The translations under genes were made by a program, and so were the position numbers. Shown piece by piece: positions 26,879-36,104 of a DNA stretch of 64,000 nt (positions are counted from its first letter, which is position 1; every line of letters starts with the position of its first letter). Below the pieces are notes generated by a model. The model was not told the origin of the DNA. It saw nothing but the letters and a program-made list of their open reading frames with translations, and searched no databases. The stretch comes from Bacteroidales bacterium. Its GTDB lineage: Bacteria; Bacteroidota; Bacteroidia; Bacteroidales; UBA932. The stretch spans positions 1 to 64,000 of the forward strand of contig SUYN01000009.1 in NCBI GenBank assembly GCA_015060405.1, written 5' to 3'.

Positions 26879-26920
26879 GGAATTAATTCAGAAAAAAGCA
26901 AATTATCAAAGATATAGATA

Positions 26921-27907
26921 ATGGAATTCACAGCAAAAGAGATCGCCGGAATCCTGGGCGGAACAGTAGAGGGAAATCCCGAGGCGAAGGTCACTTCATT
27001 CGCGCGCATAGAAAGCGGCAGGCCGGGCACAATCTGTTTCTTTGCAAATCCCAAATACGAGCACTATGTCTATGAGTGCAAGGCGGATATAATCATAGTG
27101 AACAATTCCTTCGTGCCAAAGCAGAAGGTAGAGGCGACGATGGTTAAGGTTGAAGATGCCTATGCTGCAGTAGCGGCACTGCTTGACTATGTGACCGCGA
27201 GGAAGAGATCGTACAGGCGCTACCGCGGATGCCGCAGCAGAGTGCGCTGGAGCGCAAAGGTTGGAAAGAAGGTGTATGTCGGTGACTTTGCATATATCGG
27301 TCGCCATGCACAGGTGGGCGACTATACGAAGATATATGAAAACGTATATGTAGGCGACGGTGCGAAGATCGGCTCACATTGCATAATCTATCCGGGCGTG
27401 AGGATATATCCGGGAATGGTCATCGGTAACAATGTGATCATCCACTCGAACGCAGTCATCGGATCGGACGGCTTCGGCTTCGCTCCGCTTGAGGACGGCA
27501 CATGGAAGAAGATCGAACATACAGGCAATGTGATCATTGAGGATAATGTCGAGATCGGTGCCAATACATGTGTGGACAAGTCCCAGATGGGTTCTACGGT
27601 CATCCGTTCGGGGGTCAAGCTCGACAACCTCTGTCAGATCGCCCACAATGTGGAGATCGGAAAAAACACCGTCATGGCGGCTCAGTCCGGAATCGCAGGC
27701 TCTTCAAAGATAGGTGAGCACTGCATCATCGCCGGTCAGGTCGGGATCGTCGGACACATCACTATAGCAGATAACACTACGATCGGAGCCCAGGCGGGTG
27801 TCATAGGGTCTATAAAGGAAGAAGGAAAGGCCTTCATGGGCACTCCGGCATTGCCTCACAAGGAATTCCTGAGAAGTTACGCTGTCTTTAAGCGCTATGG
27901 TAAATAG
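26921..27907 (+). CDS. lpxD: UDP-3-O-acylglucosamine N-acyltransferase LpxD
   Basis: The third enzyme of lipid A synthesis: adds a second 3-hydroxyacyl chain to UDP-3-O-acylglucosamine. A small N-terminal uridine-binding domain ([31 protein letters not shown]) is followed by hexapeptide repeats forming a left-handed beta helix and by a C-terminal helical end ([17 protein letters not shown]). The catalytic histidine is in [10 protein letters not shown]. Residues 91-104 are unusually arginine-rich. No clear + strand promoter box was found in the short gap to rimP. Confidence 0.95.
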   Translation: MEFTAKEIAGILGGTVEGNPEAKVTSFARIESGRPGTICFFANPKYEHYVYECKADIIIVNNSFVPKQKVEATMVKVEDAYAAVAALLDYVTARKRSYRRYRGCRSRVRWSAKVGKKVYVGDFAYIGRHAQVGDYTKIYENVYVGDGAKIGSHCIIYPGVRIYPGMVIGNNVIIHSNAVIGSDGFGFAPLEDGTWKKIEHTGNVIIEDNVEIGANTCVDKSQMGSTVIRSGVKLDNLCQIAHNVEIGKNTVMAAQSGIAGSSKIGEHCIIAGQVGIVGHITIADNTTIGAQAGVIGSIKEEGKAFMGTPALPHKEFLRSYAVFKRYGK

Positions 27908-27927
27908 GAATATACAAAAATTATCCT

Positions 27928-27935
27928 TACCTTTG
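27928..27935 (+). promoter_or_regulatory. -7 box for lpxC-lpxA-wbqC-like
   Basis: TACCTTTG matches TAnnTTTG and lies 26 nt before lpxC. Confidence 0.65.
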
Positions 27936-27961
27936 CGGGCTAAAACATTGAAAAAGGAATA

Positions 27962-28867
27962 ATGCAGTTGCAACAGACACTTAAGAAAAGCTATTCATTT
28001 GAGGGAAAAGGACTTCATACAGGAAGGATAGCGAAGATGACGATCAAGCCGGCTGCGGCGGACACTGGGATAGTGTTCAGAAGAATCGACATAAACGAAG
28101 ATGCCAGGGTGGAGGCCTTGGCCGAGAATGTATCAAGTACAGCAAGGAGCACGACCATTTCTTGTGGAGACGCATCTGTCAGTACGATAGAACATGTGCT
28201 TTCCGCTCTGACGGGAATGGGTGTTGACAACGCAGAGATCGACATCGACAACGTGGAAGTGCCTATCCTTGACGGAAGTGCAAAGCCATATATCGACGCG
28301 ATATGGAAGGACGGATTCCAGGAGCAGGACGTTCCGCGCAGATATATTGAGCTCAAGGAGACTGTCGAGATCAGAAATGACGAAAAAGGATCTGTTGTAC
28401 GCATTGAGCCTGCGGAGGAATTCTCCTATAGCATAAAAGTTGATTTCAATTCCAGAGTGCTCGGAGTTCAGGAGGCGCGTTGGGATGACTCGGTAGTCTA
28501 TCCTGCAGAGATAGGTGTATGCAGAACCTTCGTCTTCTTCCACGAGATCGAGTTCCTTTTCAATAACAACCTTGTCAAAGGCGGTGATGTGGACAATGCG
28601 ATCGTCATTGTGGAGCATCCTGTGACTGACGAGCAGGTGGAGAGGATGAGCCGACTTTTCAATGTGCCTGCATTGAAGGTGCGTGAGGACGGTTACCTGA
28701 GCAACCTTGTGCTCCGTTTCCCTAACGAATGTGCAAGACACAAGCTCCTCGACCTTATCGGCGACCTCAGGCTCTGCGGAGGCTTCCTCAAGGCAAGGAT
28801 CACGGCTGAAAAGGCCGGACACGGAATAAATACAAGTGCAGCCAAGGCTGTGCGTAAAATGATATGA
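27962..28867 (+). CDS. lpxC: UDP-3-O-acyl-N-acetylglucosamine deacetylase LpxC, unfused
   Basis: The committed step of lipid A synthesis, a zinc deacetylase. Zinc ligands lie in STIEHVLSALTG and in HKLLDLIGDL (His and Asp); the catalytic histidine is in EKAGHGINT. The protein ends at 301 residues, the length of a single-domain LpxC. Many Bacteroidales carry an LpxC-FabZ fusion of about 460 residues; here the FabZ dehydratase part is absent, because the stop TGA overlaps the lpxA start (ATGATC). No sign of a broken FabZ remains. Confidence 0.93.
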   Translation: MQLQQTLKKSYSFEGKGLHTGRIAKMTIKPAAADTGIVFRRIDINEDARVEALAENVSSTARSTTISCGDASVSTIEHVLSALTGMGVDNAEIDIDNVEVPILDGSAKPYIDAIWKDGFQEQDVPRRYIELKETVEIRNDEKGSVVRIEPAEEFSYSIKVDFNSRVLGVQEARWDDSVVYPAEIGVCRTFVFFHEIEFLFNNNLVKGGDVDNAIVIVEHPVTDEQVERMSRLFNVPALKVREDGYLSNLVLRFPNECARHKLLDLIGDLRLCGGFLKARITAEKAGHGINTSAAKAVRKMI

Positions 28868-29682
28868 TCATGGCAAAAATTCATCCACTGGCAATAGTGC
28901 ACCCAAAAGCAAAGCTCGGCGAAAACGTCGAAGTAGGACCATACGCATATATTGAGGAATTCGTAGAGATCGGCGACGGAAGCAAGATCCTTCCTCATGC
29001 GACGATCTTCAACTACGTGAAGATGGGAAAGAACTGTACTGTTTTCCCAGGAGCAGTGATCGGAGCTATACCGCAGGACCTCAAGTTCGACGGCGAGATC
29101 ACTTATGTGGAGATCGGGGACAATGTGAACATCCGTGAGTGCGCGACCATAAACCGCGGCACAAAGGCAAGCGGAAGGGGAGTGACAAAGATCGGAAACA
29201 ATGTTCTCCTGATGTCATATACACACGTGGCACACGACTGTACTGTCGGCAACAACTGTATTCTTGTAAGCTATGTAGGCATAGCAGGAGAGACCGATGT
29301 CGATGACTGGGCTACGATCGGAGGAAGCTCGGTGGCGCACCAGTTCTCAAGGATCGGTAAGCACGCGTTCATCGGCGGCGGCTGCAAGATCAACAAGGAC
29401 GTTCCCCCATATGTGCTCTGCGGACGCGAGCCTCTTTCATATGCAGGCGTGAACATCGTAGGACTCCGCAGAAGGGGCTTCTCTTCAGACCAGATCCGCA
29501 ACATCAAGGATATGTACGACATCATCTACGGAAGCGGCAACAATTTCTCTGATGCTCTTGCCAAGATAGAGTCCGGTTTCCCTGAATCAGAAGAAAGGGA
29601 CACCATCATCCAGTTCATCAGAGGTTCTAAGCGTGGTATCATCAGAGGAGCGGACACCCTCACAAAAGGAAGCATAGACTAA
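28864..29682 (+). CDS. lpxA: UDP-N-acetylglucosamine O-acyltransferase LpxA
   Basis: The first enzyme of lipid A synthesis: moves 3-hydroxyacyl from ACP to UDP-GlcNAc. Of its 272 residues, the first two thirds are hexapeptide repeats (IHPLAIVHPKAKLGENVEVGP onward), then a helical C-terminal domain. The catalytic histidine is in SYTHVAHDC. The ATG at 28864 overlaps the lpxC stop; a second ATG at 28870 (MAKIHPLA) is also possible. FabZ, often coded nearby, is not in this window. Confidence 0.95.
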   Translation: MIMAKIHPLAIVHPKAKLGENVEVGPYAYIEEFVEIGDGSKILPHATIFNYVKMGKNCTVFPGAVIGAIPQDLKFDGEITYVEIGDNVNIRECATINRGTKASGRGVTKIGNNVLLMSYTHVAHDCTVGNNCILVSYVGIAGETDVDDWATIGGSSVAHQFSRIGKHAFIGGGCKINKDVPPYVLCGREPLSYAGVNIVGLRRRGFSSDQIRNIKDMYDIIYGSGNNFSDALAKIESGFPESEERDTIIQFIRGSKRGIIRGADTLTKGSID

Positions 29683-29683
29683 G

Positions 29684-30367
29684 GTGCCCAAGCTTCTTTC
29701 ATCAGCATATTTTCCGCCCGTTTCCTATTTTGCCGCAATGGCAGAGGAGATGGAAGGGTTGAGCAATAGAAGAGACGGAGACGGTTCGGAGGAACTGTCC
29801 CCGTCTGTCATTTATATCGAGGCCTGTGAGAACTTCCAGAAGCAGTCCTACCGCAACAGATGCAGGTTCTATGCTGCTGACGGAGTGCAGACCCTGTCCT
29901 TTCCCATAGTCCATGAGGGAGGCACGCACAAACAGCCAATAGCCGAAATCAAGGTGGATCATTCAAAGCCATGGGTCCTTCAGCATGAGCGCGCAATCAT
30001 CTCGGCTTACGGTACTTCCGCCTATTTCGAGTATTACCAGGATGAACTCTTCGCCATTCTTGAAAGCAGACCGGAACGCCTCTTTGATCTGAATATGGCA
30101 TTGATAAGGTTTTTCGTGGAGAAGACGGGAATATGTGTGGACATCCGTGTGACGGAAGACTTCTGCAGGGAAGCTCCGGAAGGATGCCGTGACTTGAGGG
30201 AGGCCATACATCCCAAGCGCCCAAACTCCATTCTTTCAGATCTGGGACTGGAAAAGCCGTATTTCCAGGTCTTTGCCTCGAAATACGGCTTTCAGAAGGA
30301 TCTGTCCATCATGGATCTCCTCTTCAATGAGGGACCGGACAGTATTCTTTATCTCAAGAAACTTTAG
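29684..30367 (+). CDS. WbqC family protein (GTG start)
   Basis: A 227-residue protein with the WbqC-like pattern: LLSSAYFPPVSYFAAM at the start, EACENFQKQSYRNRCRFYAADGVQTLSFPI, and LQHERAIISAYGTSAYFEYYQDEL. The family is often linked to polysaccharide or O-antigen genes, and its biochemical role is unsettled. It starts with GTG one base after the lpxA stop, and overlaps the convergent porin gene by 4 nt at its end. Confidence 0.82.
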   Translation: MPKLLSSAYFPPVSYFAAMAEEMEGLSNRRDGDGSEELSPSVIYIEACENFQKQSYRNRCRFYAADGVQTLSFPIVHEGGTHKQPIAEIKVDHSKPWVLQHERAIISAYGTSAYFEYYQDELFAILESRPERLFDLNMALIRFFVEKTGICVDIRVTEDFCREAPEGCRDLREAIHPKRPNSILSDLGLEKPYFQVFASKYGFQKDLSIMDLLFNEGPDSILYLKKL

Positions 30368-31992
30368 AATCTCCATCCAAGAGTCAGGAGCACTTTCCAG
30401 AGACTTCTCTTGTTGAGGATCTCTGGGGCGTAGGCGTCAACCATGATGTTGCCGTTCTCATCGAACATGTAGTCATCGTAAGGCATGAAGAACTCATCCT
30501 GAAGGAAGGCCTTTCTGACTGCAATGTCTGTGAAGAAAGACTTCTTCGAGCTGTAGCCGAGTCCGAATGATGCTGTTTGTGACAAAGGCAGATTGAGACT
30601 TTCTCCGTTGATGTCGTATTTTTCTGCCGCAGTCTTCATGCCGTAGCCGGCTCTGACTGCAAGCTCTGGGATAGGCTTGAATTCGGCACCGACTCTCAAT
30701 GAGTGTGAGACTCCGAATCTGCTTCTGATGTCGTCATTCACCTCGAAGAAGTAGTCGTCCCAGTCATTTGACCTGTACTTCATCTGGCCGTAGTTGCACA
30801 TCTCGTAATCTGCGCTGATAACGCCTGCACCAAGGAAGGTGTATGCCGCACCGAAGCTGGCCCTGAACGGAGACACCATCGTGTAGGTGCTGGTGCCGTA
30901 TGGACTGCTTGAGGATGCATTGTAGGCACCGTCGGTGTAGCTGGTCTCGCCGGCCATCTTCCACTCTTCAGTTATCGTGTTGACTATAGGAGTCTGGATG
31001 GTCGCTCCGAATCTGAGGCCGGAGCCCGGAGTCACGATCACACCGAACTTTCCGAAGAATCCCGAGCCGCTCGCGCTGTACTGGTATCTGTAGCGCATGT
31101 CGTTGAAGTAGAGGCTCTCGCCGTTGGTCAGGAGAATCTCGAAGTCGGCAGGGTCGACGGCCATTTCCTTGAAGTACTCCTCAAAGGTGTAGTTGATGGA
31201 ATTGACGCCAAGGTTTGCTCCGAGGTAGATGAAGTCGGAAATGTTCATTCCGAAGTTGAATATATATTCATATTTTCCACCTGAAGTCCTTCTTCCGTAT
31301 GTCTGCTTGAGCGGTCCTCCGAGAGCTACCGTGCCGTTGTCGAAGATAAGTTCGCTTGCTCCGACATACTGGTCGTTGTAACCTCCGAAAGTCGAGATCA
31401 TGCCGCTCTGGTAGCCTACTACAGGCTTCCAAGGCATGAAGTCATAAGCGTCGTCGGCATTGAGGTTCGAATCCAGGTAGCCGTTCATCGTCGCATCATA
31501 GGCCATTGCTCCCATGAATGAGGTGGACTTGTTGGTGCCGCTCGCGTAGACTTCCTCATCCCATCCTGCAACCTTGTTGGCGATGAACCCGAAGGTCATG
31601 CTCTTGATGCCGCTCTTGCGGTTGGTGTCATAATGGAATGTCATTCCGATGTTCGGCATCGAGAATCTTGTGGCGTTGCTTCTGATCTCCCTTTCAAAAT
31701 ACGGGAGCGTGCCGTTGCTGCCTGGAGGAAGTACGCCCATTGTGGTGCTTCCTGTGAATGTGAGCGCAGGTGTGAGGGCGAACTGTGAGTATCCTGCCAC
31801 TGCACTTCCTGCAGGGTTGATGCTTATGGAACCCAGGTCTCCTCCGAGTGCGGTGAATGCGTTGCCCATGGCTACTGTCCTGGCAGTGCCTTCGTAGTCG
31901 TTCTCGCTGAAGCTGAGCGCGTCATAGGCATTCTGGGCGTATGCACCCAGCGCTGTGAGCGAGAGCAGTATGGTGATTGCAGTCTTTTTCAT
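30364..31992 (-). CDS. OmpP1/FadL-family outer-membrane transporter
   Basis: A 542-residue beta-barrel protein with a signal peptide (cut after GAYA). The N-terminal block ARTVAMGNAFTALGGDLGSISINPAG is typical of the FadL/TodX family in Bacteroidota. Many amphipathic strands follow, and the last residues LLTLGWRF give the aromatic-ended signal for barrel insertion. Members move hydrophobic compounds across the outer membrane; the substrate here is unknown. It lies 30 nt after the His/Tyr-rich lipoprotein gene. Confidence 0.88.
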   Translation of the reverse strand: MKKTAITILLSLTALGAYAQNAYDALSFSENDYEGTARTVAMGNAFTALGGDLGSISINPAGSAVAGYSQFALTPALTFTGSTTMGVLPPGSNGTLPYFEREIRSNATRFSMPNIGMTFHYDTNRKSGIKSMTFGFIANKVAGWDEEVYASGTNKSTSFMGAMAYDATMNGYLDSNLNADDAYDFMPWKPVVGYQSGMISTFGGYNDQYVGASELIFDNGTVALGGPLKQTYGRRTSGGKYEYIFNFGMNISDFIYLGANLGVNSINYTFEEYFKEMAVDPADFEILLTNGESLYFNDMRYRYQYSASGSGFFGKFGVIVTPGSGLRFGATIQTPIVNTITEEWKMAGETSYTDGAYNASSSSPYGTSTYTMVSPFRASFGAAYTFLGAGVISADYEMCNYGQMKYRSNDWDDYFFEVNDDIRSRFGVSHSLRVGAEFKPIPELAVRAGYGMKTAAEKYDINGESLNLPLSQTASFGLGYSSKKSFFTDIAVRKAFLQDEFFMPYDDYMFDENGNIMVDAYAPEILNKRSLWKVLLTLGWRF

Positions 31993-32022
31993 GATTTCTG
32001 TCTTTTAGTTTGGTTCGTAGTC

Positions 32023-33318
32023 TTATCTCCTTGATCCTCCGCCGCTTCTGCTGCTGCCTCCGCCACTGCTGCGGCTGTAGCCGCCACCGCCGCTGAAGCT
32101 TGACCTTGATGATGAAGAAGAAGACGGACTGTAGCTTGATCTGGATGATGAAGACGATGAGCTGCTTCTGCTGTAGCCGGATGACGGACGGCTCGATGAG
32201 CTTCTGTCATAGCTGCCTGAGGAATTCCTGTCGTAGCTGCTTGAAGTGCCTGATGTGTTTCCTGACACTGCAGGACGTCTGTAGCTTCCTGATGTCGTGC
32301 CCTGTGAAGGAGTCGTGACAGGGCGGCTTGCCGAGACTGTCCTTCCTCCTGCTATGTTCTTTACCGCAGATGAGGATTGGGTTGCAGCCACCTTGCTCTC
32401 CCTTGTTCCCGGAGCGGTCCTTGCGACGGTGCTTCTCTGTACCATGCTTGAAGCGACCGGACTGGTGTTGTCCGATGTCACCCTTCTGCCTGCGGTCACC
32501 CTTCCTGTCGATGTGCCTCCTCTGGTCGCCGTGGTCCTGTCTGCTGCGACTGTGGTGTTCCTGCTGACCGTACTTCTGTTACCTATGCCTCCCCTGAGGC
32601 TTGTTCCGCTTGTGAACACCCTGTCAGATCCGGTAGTGCCTCTGGTGCCGTACCATCTGTCCTTGTGGTGGATGTCTCCGACCACACCATGGTGATGGTG
32701 GTGATGATGGTGGTGTCCCCAGAACGGGTCCCATCCGCCGTACCAACCTGCATAGTAATGGTAATGATGCCAGTAGCTGTGGTGGTACCATGGGTCCCAT
32801 CCGCTGTACCAGCCTCCGTAGTACCATGGGTCGTACCATCCTGCATACCATGGGTCATACCAGCCGTATCTCCAAGGGCTGTAGTACCATGAACCATAGG
32901 CCCATGGCCTGTAGTGCCGGCTCCAGTACCATGAGCTGCCTATGCTGTATGGACCGTAGTAATAGCCATAGTTGTTCTCCAGGTCGTATCTCCAGTCGTA
33001 TGGATTCTCTCCTACTGTCACGACGGTCCCGCCGAGCTGCTGGTCGAACCTTATGGTCGCCGACATGTCCTGCGGAATCATCACGGTGTCCTTCTTGTCA
33101 CCGAACAGGTATATCATGGATGACCTGGTGGCTTCCGCCAGCGAGTCGGTGGATGCCCGTGCAATCTCCCTGGATGCCTTTGTCCTGAACGCCGGCGTGT
33201 TGCTGTATATGCCGTCCTGATAGGTCTGTCCGTTGTCTGAGGATGCAATCTGCATTGCGGCCCCGCAGGAAGACAGTATCAGCGCTGCAGCAATAAGTAG
33301 CGTTGAACTCTTTTTCAT
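32023..33318 (-). CDS. Tyr/Trp/His-rich low-complexity lipoprotein
   Basis: A 431-residue predicted lipoprotein ([10 protein letters not shown], Cys18). After a soluble N-terminal part of about 110 residues comes a stretch of about 90 residues packed with Tyr, Trp, Pro, Gly and Asp (repeats like [17 protein letters not shown]), then nine histidines in a row, then a Ser/Thr/Arg-rich tail ending in [14 protein letters not shown]. Similar Bacteroidota proteins have been annotated by chance resemblance as vitellogenin-like; function is unknown. ATG 33318 was chosen for the lipoprotein signal. Confidence 0.75.
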   Translation of the reverse strand: MKKSSTLLIAAALILSSCGAAMQIASSDNGQTYQDGIYSNTPAFRTKASREIARASTDSLAEATRSSMIYLFGDKKDTVMIPQDMSATIRFDQQLGGTVVTVGENPYDWRYDLENNYGYYYGPYSIGSSWYWSRHYRPWAYGSWYYSPWRYGWYDPWYAGWYDPWYYGGWYSGWDPWYHHSYWHHYHYYAGWYGGWDPFWGHHHHHHHHHGVVGDIHHKDRWYGTRGTTGSDRVFTSGTSLRGGIGNRSTVSRNTTVAADRTTATRGGTSTGRVTAGRRVTSDNTSPVASSMVQRSTVARTAPGTRESKVAATQSSSAVKNIAGGRTVSASRPVTTPSQGTTSGSYRRPAVSGNTSGTSSSYDRNSSGSYDRSSSSRPSSGYSRSSSSSSSSRSSYSPSSSSSSRSSFSGGGGYSRSSGGGSSRSGGGSRR

Positions 33319-33351
33319 TGTCATTTCTCCTATTTTATTATAATAATTTCG

Positions 33352-33359
33352 TATCTTCG
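33352..33359 (+). promoter_or_regulatory. Possible -7 box for proS operon
   Basis: TATCTTCG differs by one base from TAnnTTTG and lies about 105 nt before proS. Confidence 0.45.
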
Positions 33360-33464
33360 CAACCTGTTTTGTTATGCAATAACTGTACCGATGGAAATCG
33401 GCCGTACAGATTGCTGCATTCAAGTACAATTATAGGGATAAAAACAATAAAAAACAAAAATACA

Positions 33465-34946
33465 ATGGCAAAAGAGGTAACTAAGAGGTCTGACAACTAC
33501 TCGCAGTGGTATGACAACCTCGTCGTAAAGGCTGACCTGGCGGAGCGTTCTGCAGTCAGGGGATGTATGGTGATCAAGCCATACGGATATGCAATCTGGG
33601 AGAAGATGCAGGACGTGCTTGACAAGATGTTCAAGGACACCGGTCATCAGAATGCCTATTTCCCGCTTTTCATCCCTAAATCATTCCTGAGCCGTGAGGC
33701 TGAACATGTCGAGGGATTCGCCAAGGAGTGTGCTGTCGTGACTCATCACAGGCTCATGGCCAATCCTGACGGCCCGGGAGTAGTTGTGGATCCGGCTGCA
33801 AGACTCGAGGAGGAACTCATCGTGCGACCTACTTCGGAGACAATAATATGGAACACCTACAAGAACTGGGTGACTTCATGGAGAGACCTTCCTATCCTCT
33901 GCAATCAGTGGGCGAATGTGGTCCGCTGGGAGATGCGTACACGCCTTTTCCTCCGTACGGCAGAGTTCCTCTGGCAGGAGGGACATACAGCACATGCGAC
34001 TCAGCAGGAGGCTGTCGAGGAGACGATGAAGATGGTGAACGTATATGCGGACTTTGCCCGCAACTGGATGGCAGTCCCGGTGGTTGTCGGCCACAAGAGC
34101 CCTAACGAGCGCTTTGCAGGAGCACTTGACACAATGACCATCGAGGCCCTCATGCAGGACGGAAAGGCTCTCCAGGCAGGTACATCCCACTTCCTCGGCC
34201 AGAACTTCGCGAAGGCCTTCGATGTGATGTTCACCAACAAGGAAGGGAAGCAGGAATATGTGTGGGCTACGTCATGGGGCGTATCAACCCGTCTCATGGG
34301 TGCTCTCATCATGGCGCATGGCGATGACAACGGCCTTGTGCTTCCTCCGAAGCTTGCACCTATACAGGTGGTGATGGTCCCTATCACAGGTAAGGACGAG
34401 ACTGTGAACAACGGCATACTTGACAAGATGTATGAGTTCAAGAAGGAGCTCGAGGCCAAGGGTGTGAGCGTGAAGATCGACAACCGCGACACCCTCCGTC
34501 CGGGATTCAAGTTCGCAGAGTGGGAACTCAAGGGAGTCCCTGTACGTCTTGCCATGGGTGGACGTGACCTGGAGAGCGGCACTGTGGAGCTCGCCCGCCG
34601 CGACACCTGCGAGAAGGCCTCGTATTCACAGGAAGGCGTTGCTGACAGGATAGTCGCCCTTCTCGATGAGATTCAGGACAATATCTATGCAAAGGCCCTC
34701 AAGTTCCGTGACGAGAACATCCGCAAGGTCGACACCTGGGAGGAATTCAAGGAAGAGATCACCAAGGGAGGTTTCCTTCTCTGCCATTGGGACGGAACTC
34801 CTGAGACTGAGGAGAAGATCAAGGAGGAGACCAAGGCGACAATACGATGCATCCCTGTGGACAGCGCAGTCTGCGAGGAGGAAGGAAAGTGCATCTATAC
34901 AGGAAAGCCGTCGCAGCGCAGGGTACTCTTCGCCATTTCATATTAA
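33465..34946 (+). CDS. proS: Prolyl-tRNA synthetase (short, archaeal/eukaryote-like type)
   Basis: A class II synthetase of 493 residues charging tRNA-Pro. It lacks the editing insertion of the long bacterial form. Motif 2 lies around [26 protein letters not shown], and the class-specific PTSETIIW segment is present. The C-terminal anticodon-binding domain carries [13 protein letters not shown] sequence and a zinc-type end with CEEEGKC. The start at 33465 ([16 protein letters not shown]) was chosen by the domain edge; the frame is open further upstream. It heads proS-DUF3078-tilS. Confidence 0.95.
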   Translation: MAKEVTKRSDNYSQWYDNLVVKADLAERSAVRGCMVIKPYGYAIWEKMQDVLDKMFKDTGHQNAYFPLFIPKSFLSREAEHVEGFAKECAVVTHHRLMANPDGPGVVVDPAARLEEELIVRPTSETIIWNTYKNWVTSWRDLPILCNQWANVVRWEMRTRLFLRTAEFLWQEGHTAHATQQEAVEETMKMVNVYADFARNWMAVPVVVGHKSPNERFAGALDTMTIEALMQDGKALQAGTSHFLGQNFAKAFDVMFTNKEGKQEYVWATSWGVSTRLMGALIMAHGDDNGLVLPPKLAPIQVVMVPITGKDETVNNGILDKMYEFKKELEAKGVSVKIDNRDTLRPGFKFAEWELKGVPVRLAMGGRDLESGTVELARRDTCEKASYSQEGVADRIVALLDEIQDNIYAKALKFRDENIRKVDTWEEFKEEITKGGFLLCHWDGTPETEEKIKEETKATIRCIPVDSAVCEEEGKCIYTGKPSQRRVLFAISY

Positions 34947-34962
34947 TTAAAGGAAATTATAG

Positions 34963-36093
34963 ATGAAGAAGTGTGTTATGTTATTCTGTGCGGCGGTTTG
35001 TGCTGCACAGGCGCTTTCGGCGCAGGAGCTGACAGATGCGCAGAAGGCCGCGGCTGCGGCTGCTGCGGCAGTTGTTGAAGCTCCGGAGGTTGTCGAGGAA
35101 GTCGTGAAGCCGGATTATTGGACCGAGTCCCTCAAGACCAACATCAAATTTGGCCAGACATCGCTTACAAACTGGGCGGCCGGTGGTGACAACACCGTGA
35201 CCCTCCAGGCCTTTGTCGACGGTAATGCCAACTACAAGAAGGATGATCTTTTCTGGAACAACCGTCTCCAGCTGGACTACGGATTTGTCTACGCATCTTC
35301 GAAGCCTATCCTGCAGAAGAGCGACGACAGAATCTACCTTGAGAGCAAGCTGGGATACAAGAATGCGGAGATGAGGAACTTCTCGTTTTCGGCCAACTAC
35401 GACTTCAAGTCACAGTTCTCGACCGGTTACGACTATCTTACTCCGGCTGTGCCTGACGGATATGAGAGCCTTGAGGACCTCAAGCACAAGGATAAGATCA
35501 ATCTCTGGAAAGATGCCCGTAAGGTGAAGTCAGGATTCCTTGCGCCTGCATATACCAACCTCGCTCTCGGTATCGACCTCAAGCCTTGGAAATGGCTGTC
35601 GCTGAACTTCGCCCCTCTTACAGGTGGTGTGGTGATCGTCAGGGATGAAGGTTTGAGGAAGAACTTCGGTATGGAGCTGAAGGATCCTTACAAGGATGCT
35701 TCCAAGATGTCTCCGGAAACACTTGAGAAATTTGATGCGGATATGGCTTCAGGCGACCTGGACCTCATAGGAAAATACTACAGAGGCGCACGTTTCGAGT
35801 TCGGTGCCCAGATGAAGGCGGACATCGCGGTGAATGTCAATGAAAACTTCAAGTACACCTCGCAGCTCGTCCTCTTCTCCAACTACCTGGACAAGCCGCA
35901 GAACATGCGTGTTAACTGGGATAACCGTTTTGACTGGAAGCTTGCGAAGTATTTCTCCCTCACCTTGACAACCAATATGATCTATGATGACAAGGTGCTG
36001 ATATTCAGTGATACAGACGGACTTACCAAGCAGAGGGTGCAGTTCAAGGAGTCACTCCTCTTCGGATTTATCTGGACCTGGAGCGGCAAGTAA
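34963..36093 (+). CDS. DUF3078 family outer-membrane protein
   Basis: A 376-residue protein with a signal peptide (cut after ALSA), an alanine run, and then the DUF3078 pattern: WTESLKTNIKFGQTSLTNWAAGG, FWNNRLQLDYGF and LESKLGYKN. It is predicted to be an outer-membrane barrel. Function is unknown. It lies 16 nt after proS and 11 nt before tilS. Confidence 0.85.
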   Translation: MKKCVMLFCAAVCAAQALSAQELTDAQKAAAAAAAAVVEAPEVVEEVVKPDYWTESLKTNIKFGQTSLTNWAAGGDNTVTLQAFVDGNANYKKDDLFWNNRLQLDYGFVYASSKPILQKSDDRIYLESKLGYKNAEMRNFSFSANYDFKSQFSTGYDYLTPAVPDGYESLEDLKHKDKINLWKDARKVKSGFLAPAYTNLALGIDLKPWKWLSLNFAPLTGGVVIVRDEGLRKNFGMELKDPYKDASKMSPETLEKFDADMASGDLDLIGKYYRGARFEFGAQMKADIAVNVNENFKYTSQLVLFSNYLDKPQNMRVNWDNRFDWKLAKYFSLTLTTNMIYDDKVLIFSDTDGLTKQRVQFKESLLFGFIWTWSGK

Positions 36094-36104
36094 TTCCGAT
36101 AGAT

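Noticed and set aside
32300..33220. Several frames opposite the Tyr/Trp-rich lipoprotein
   Set aside because: They arise from its low-complexity codons (rich in Met, Val and Pro on the other strand) and have no gene features.
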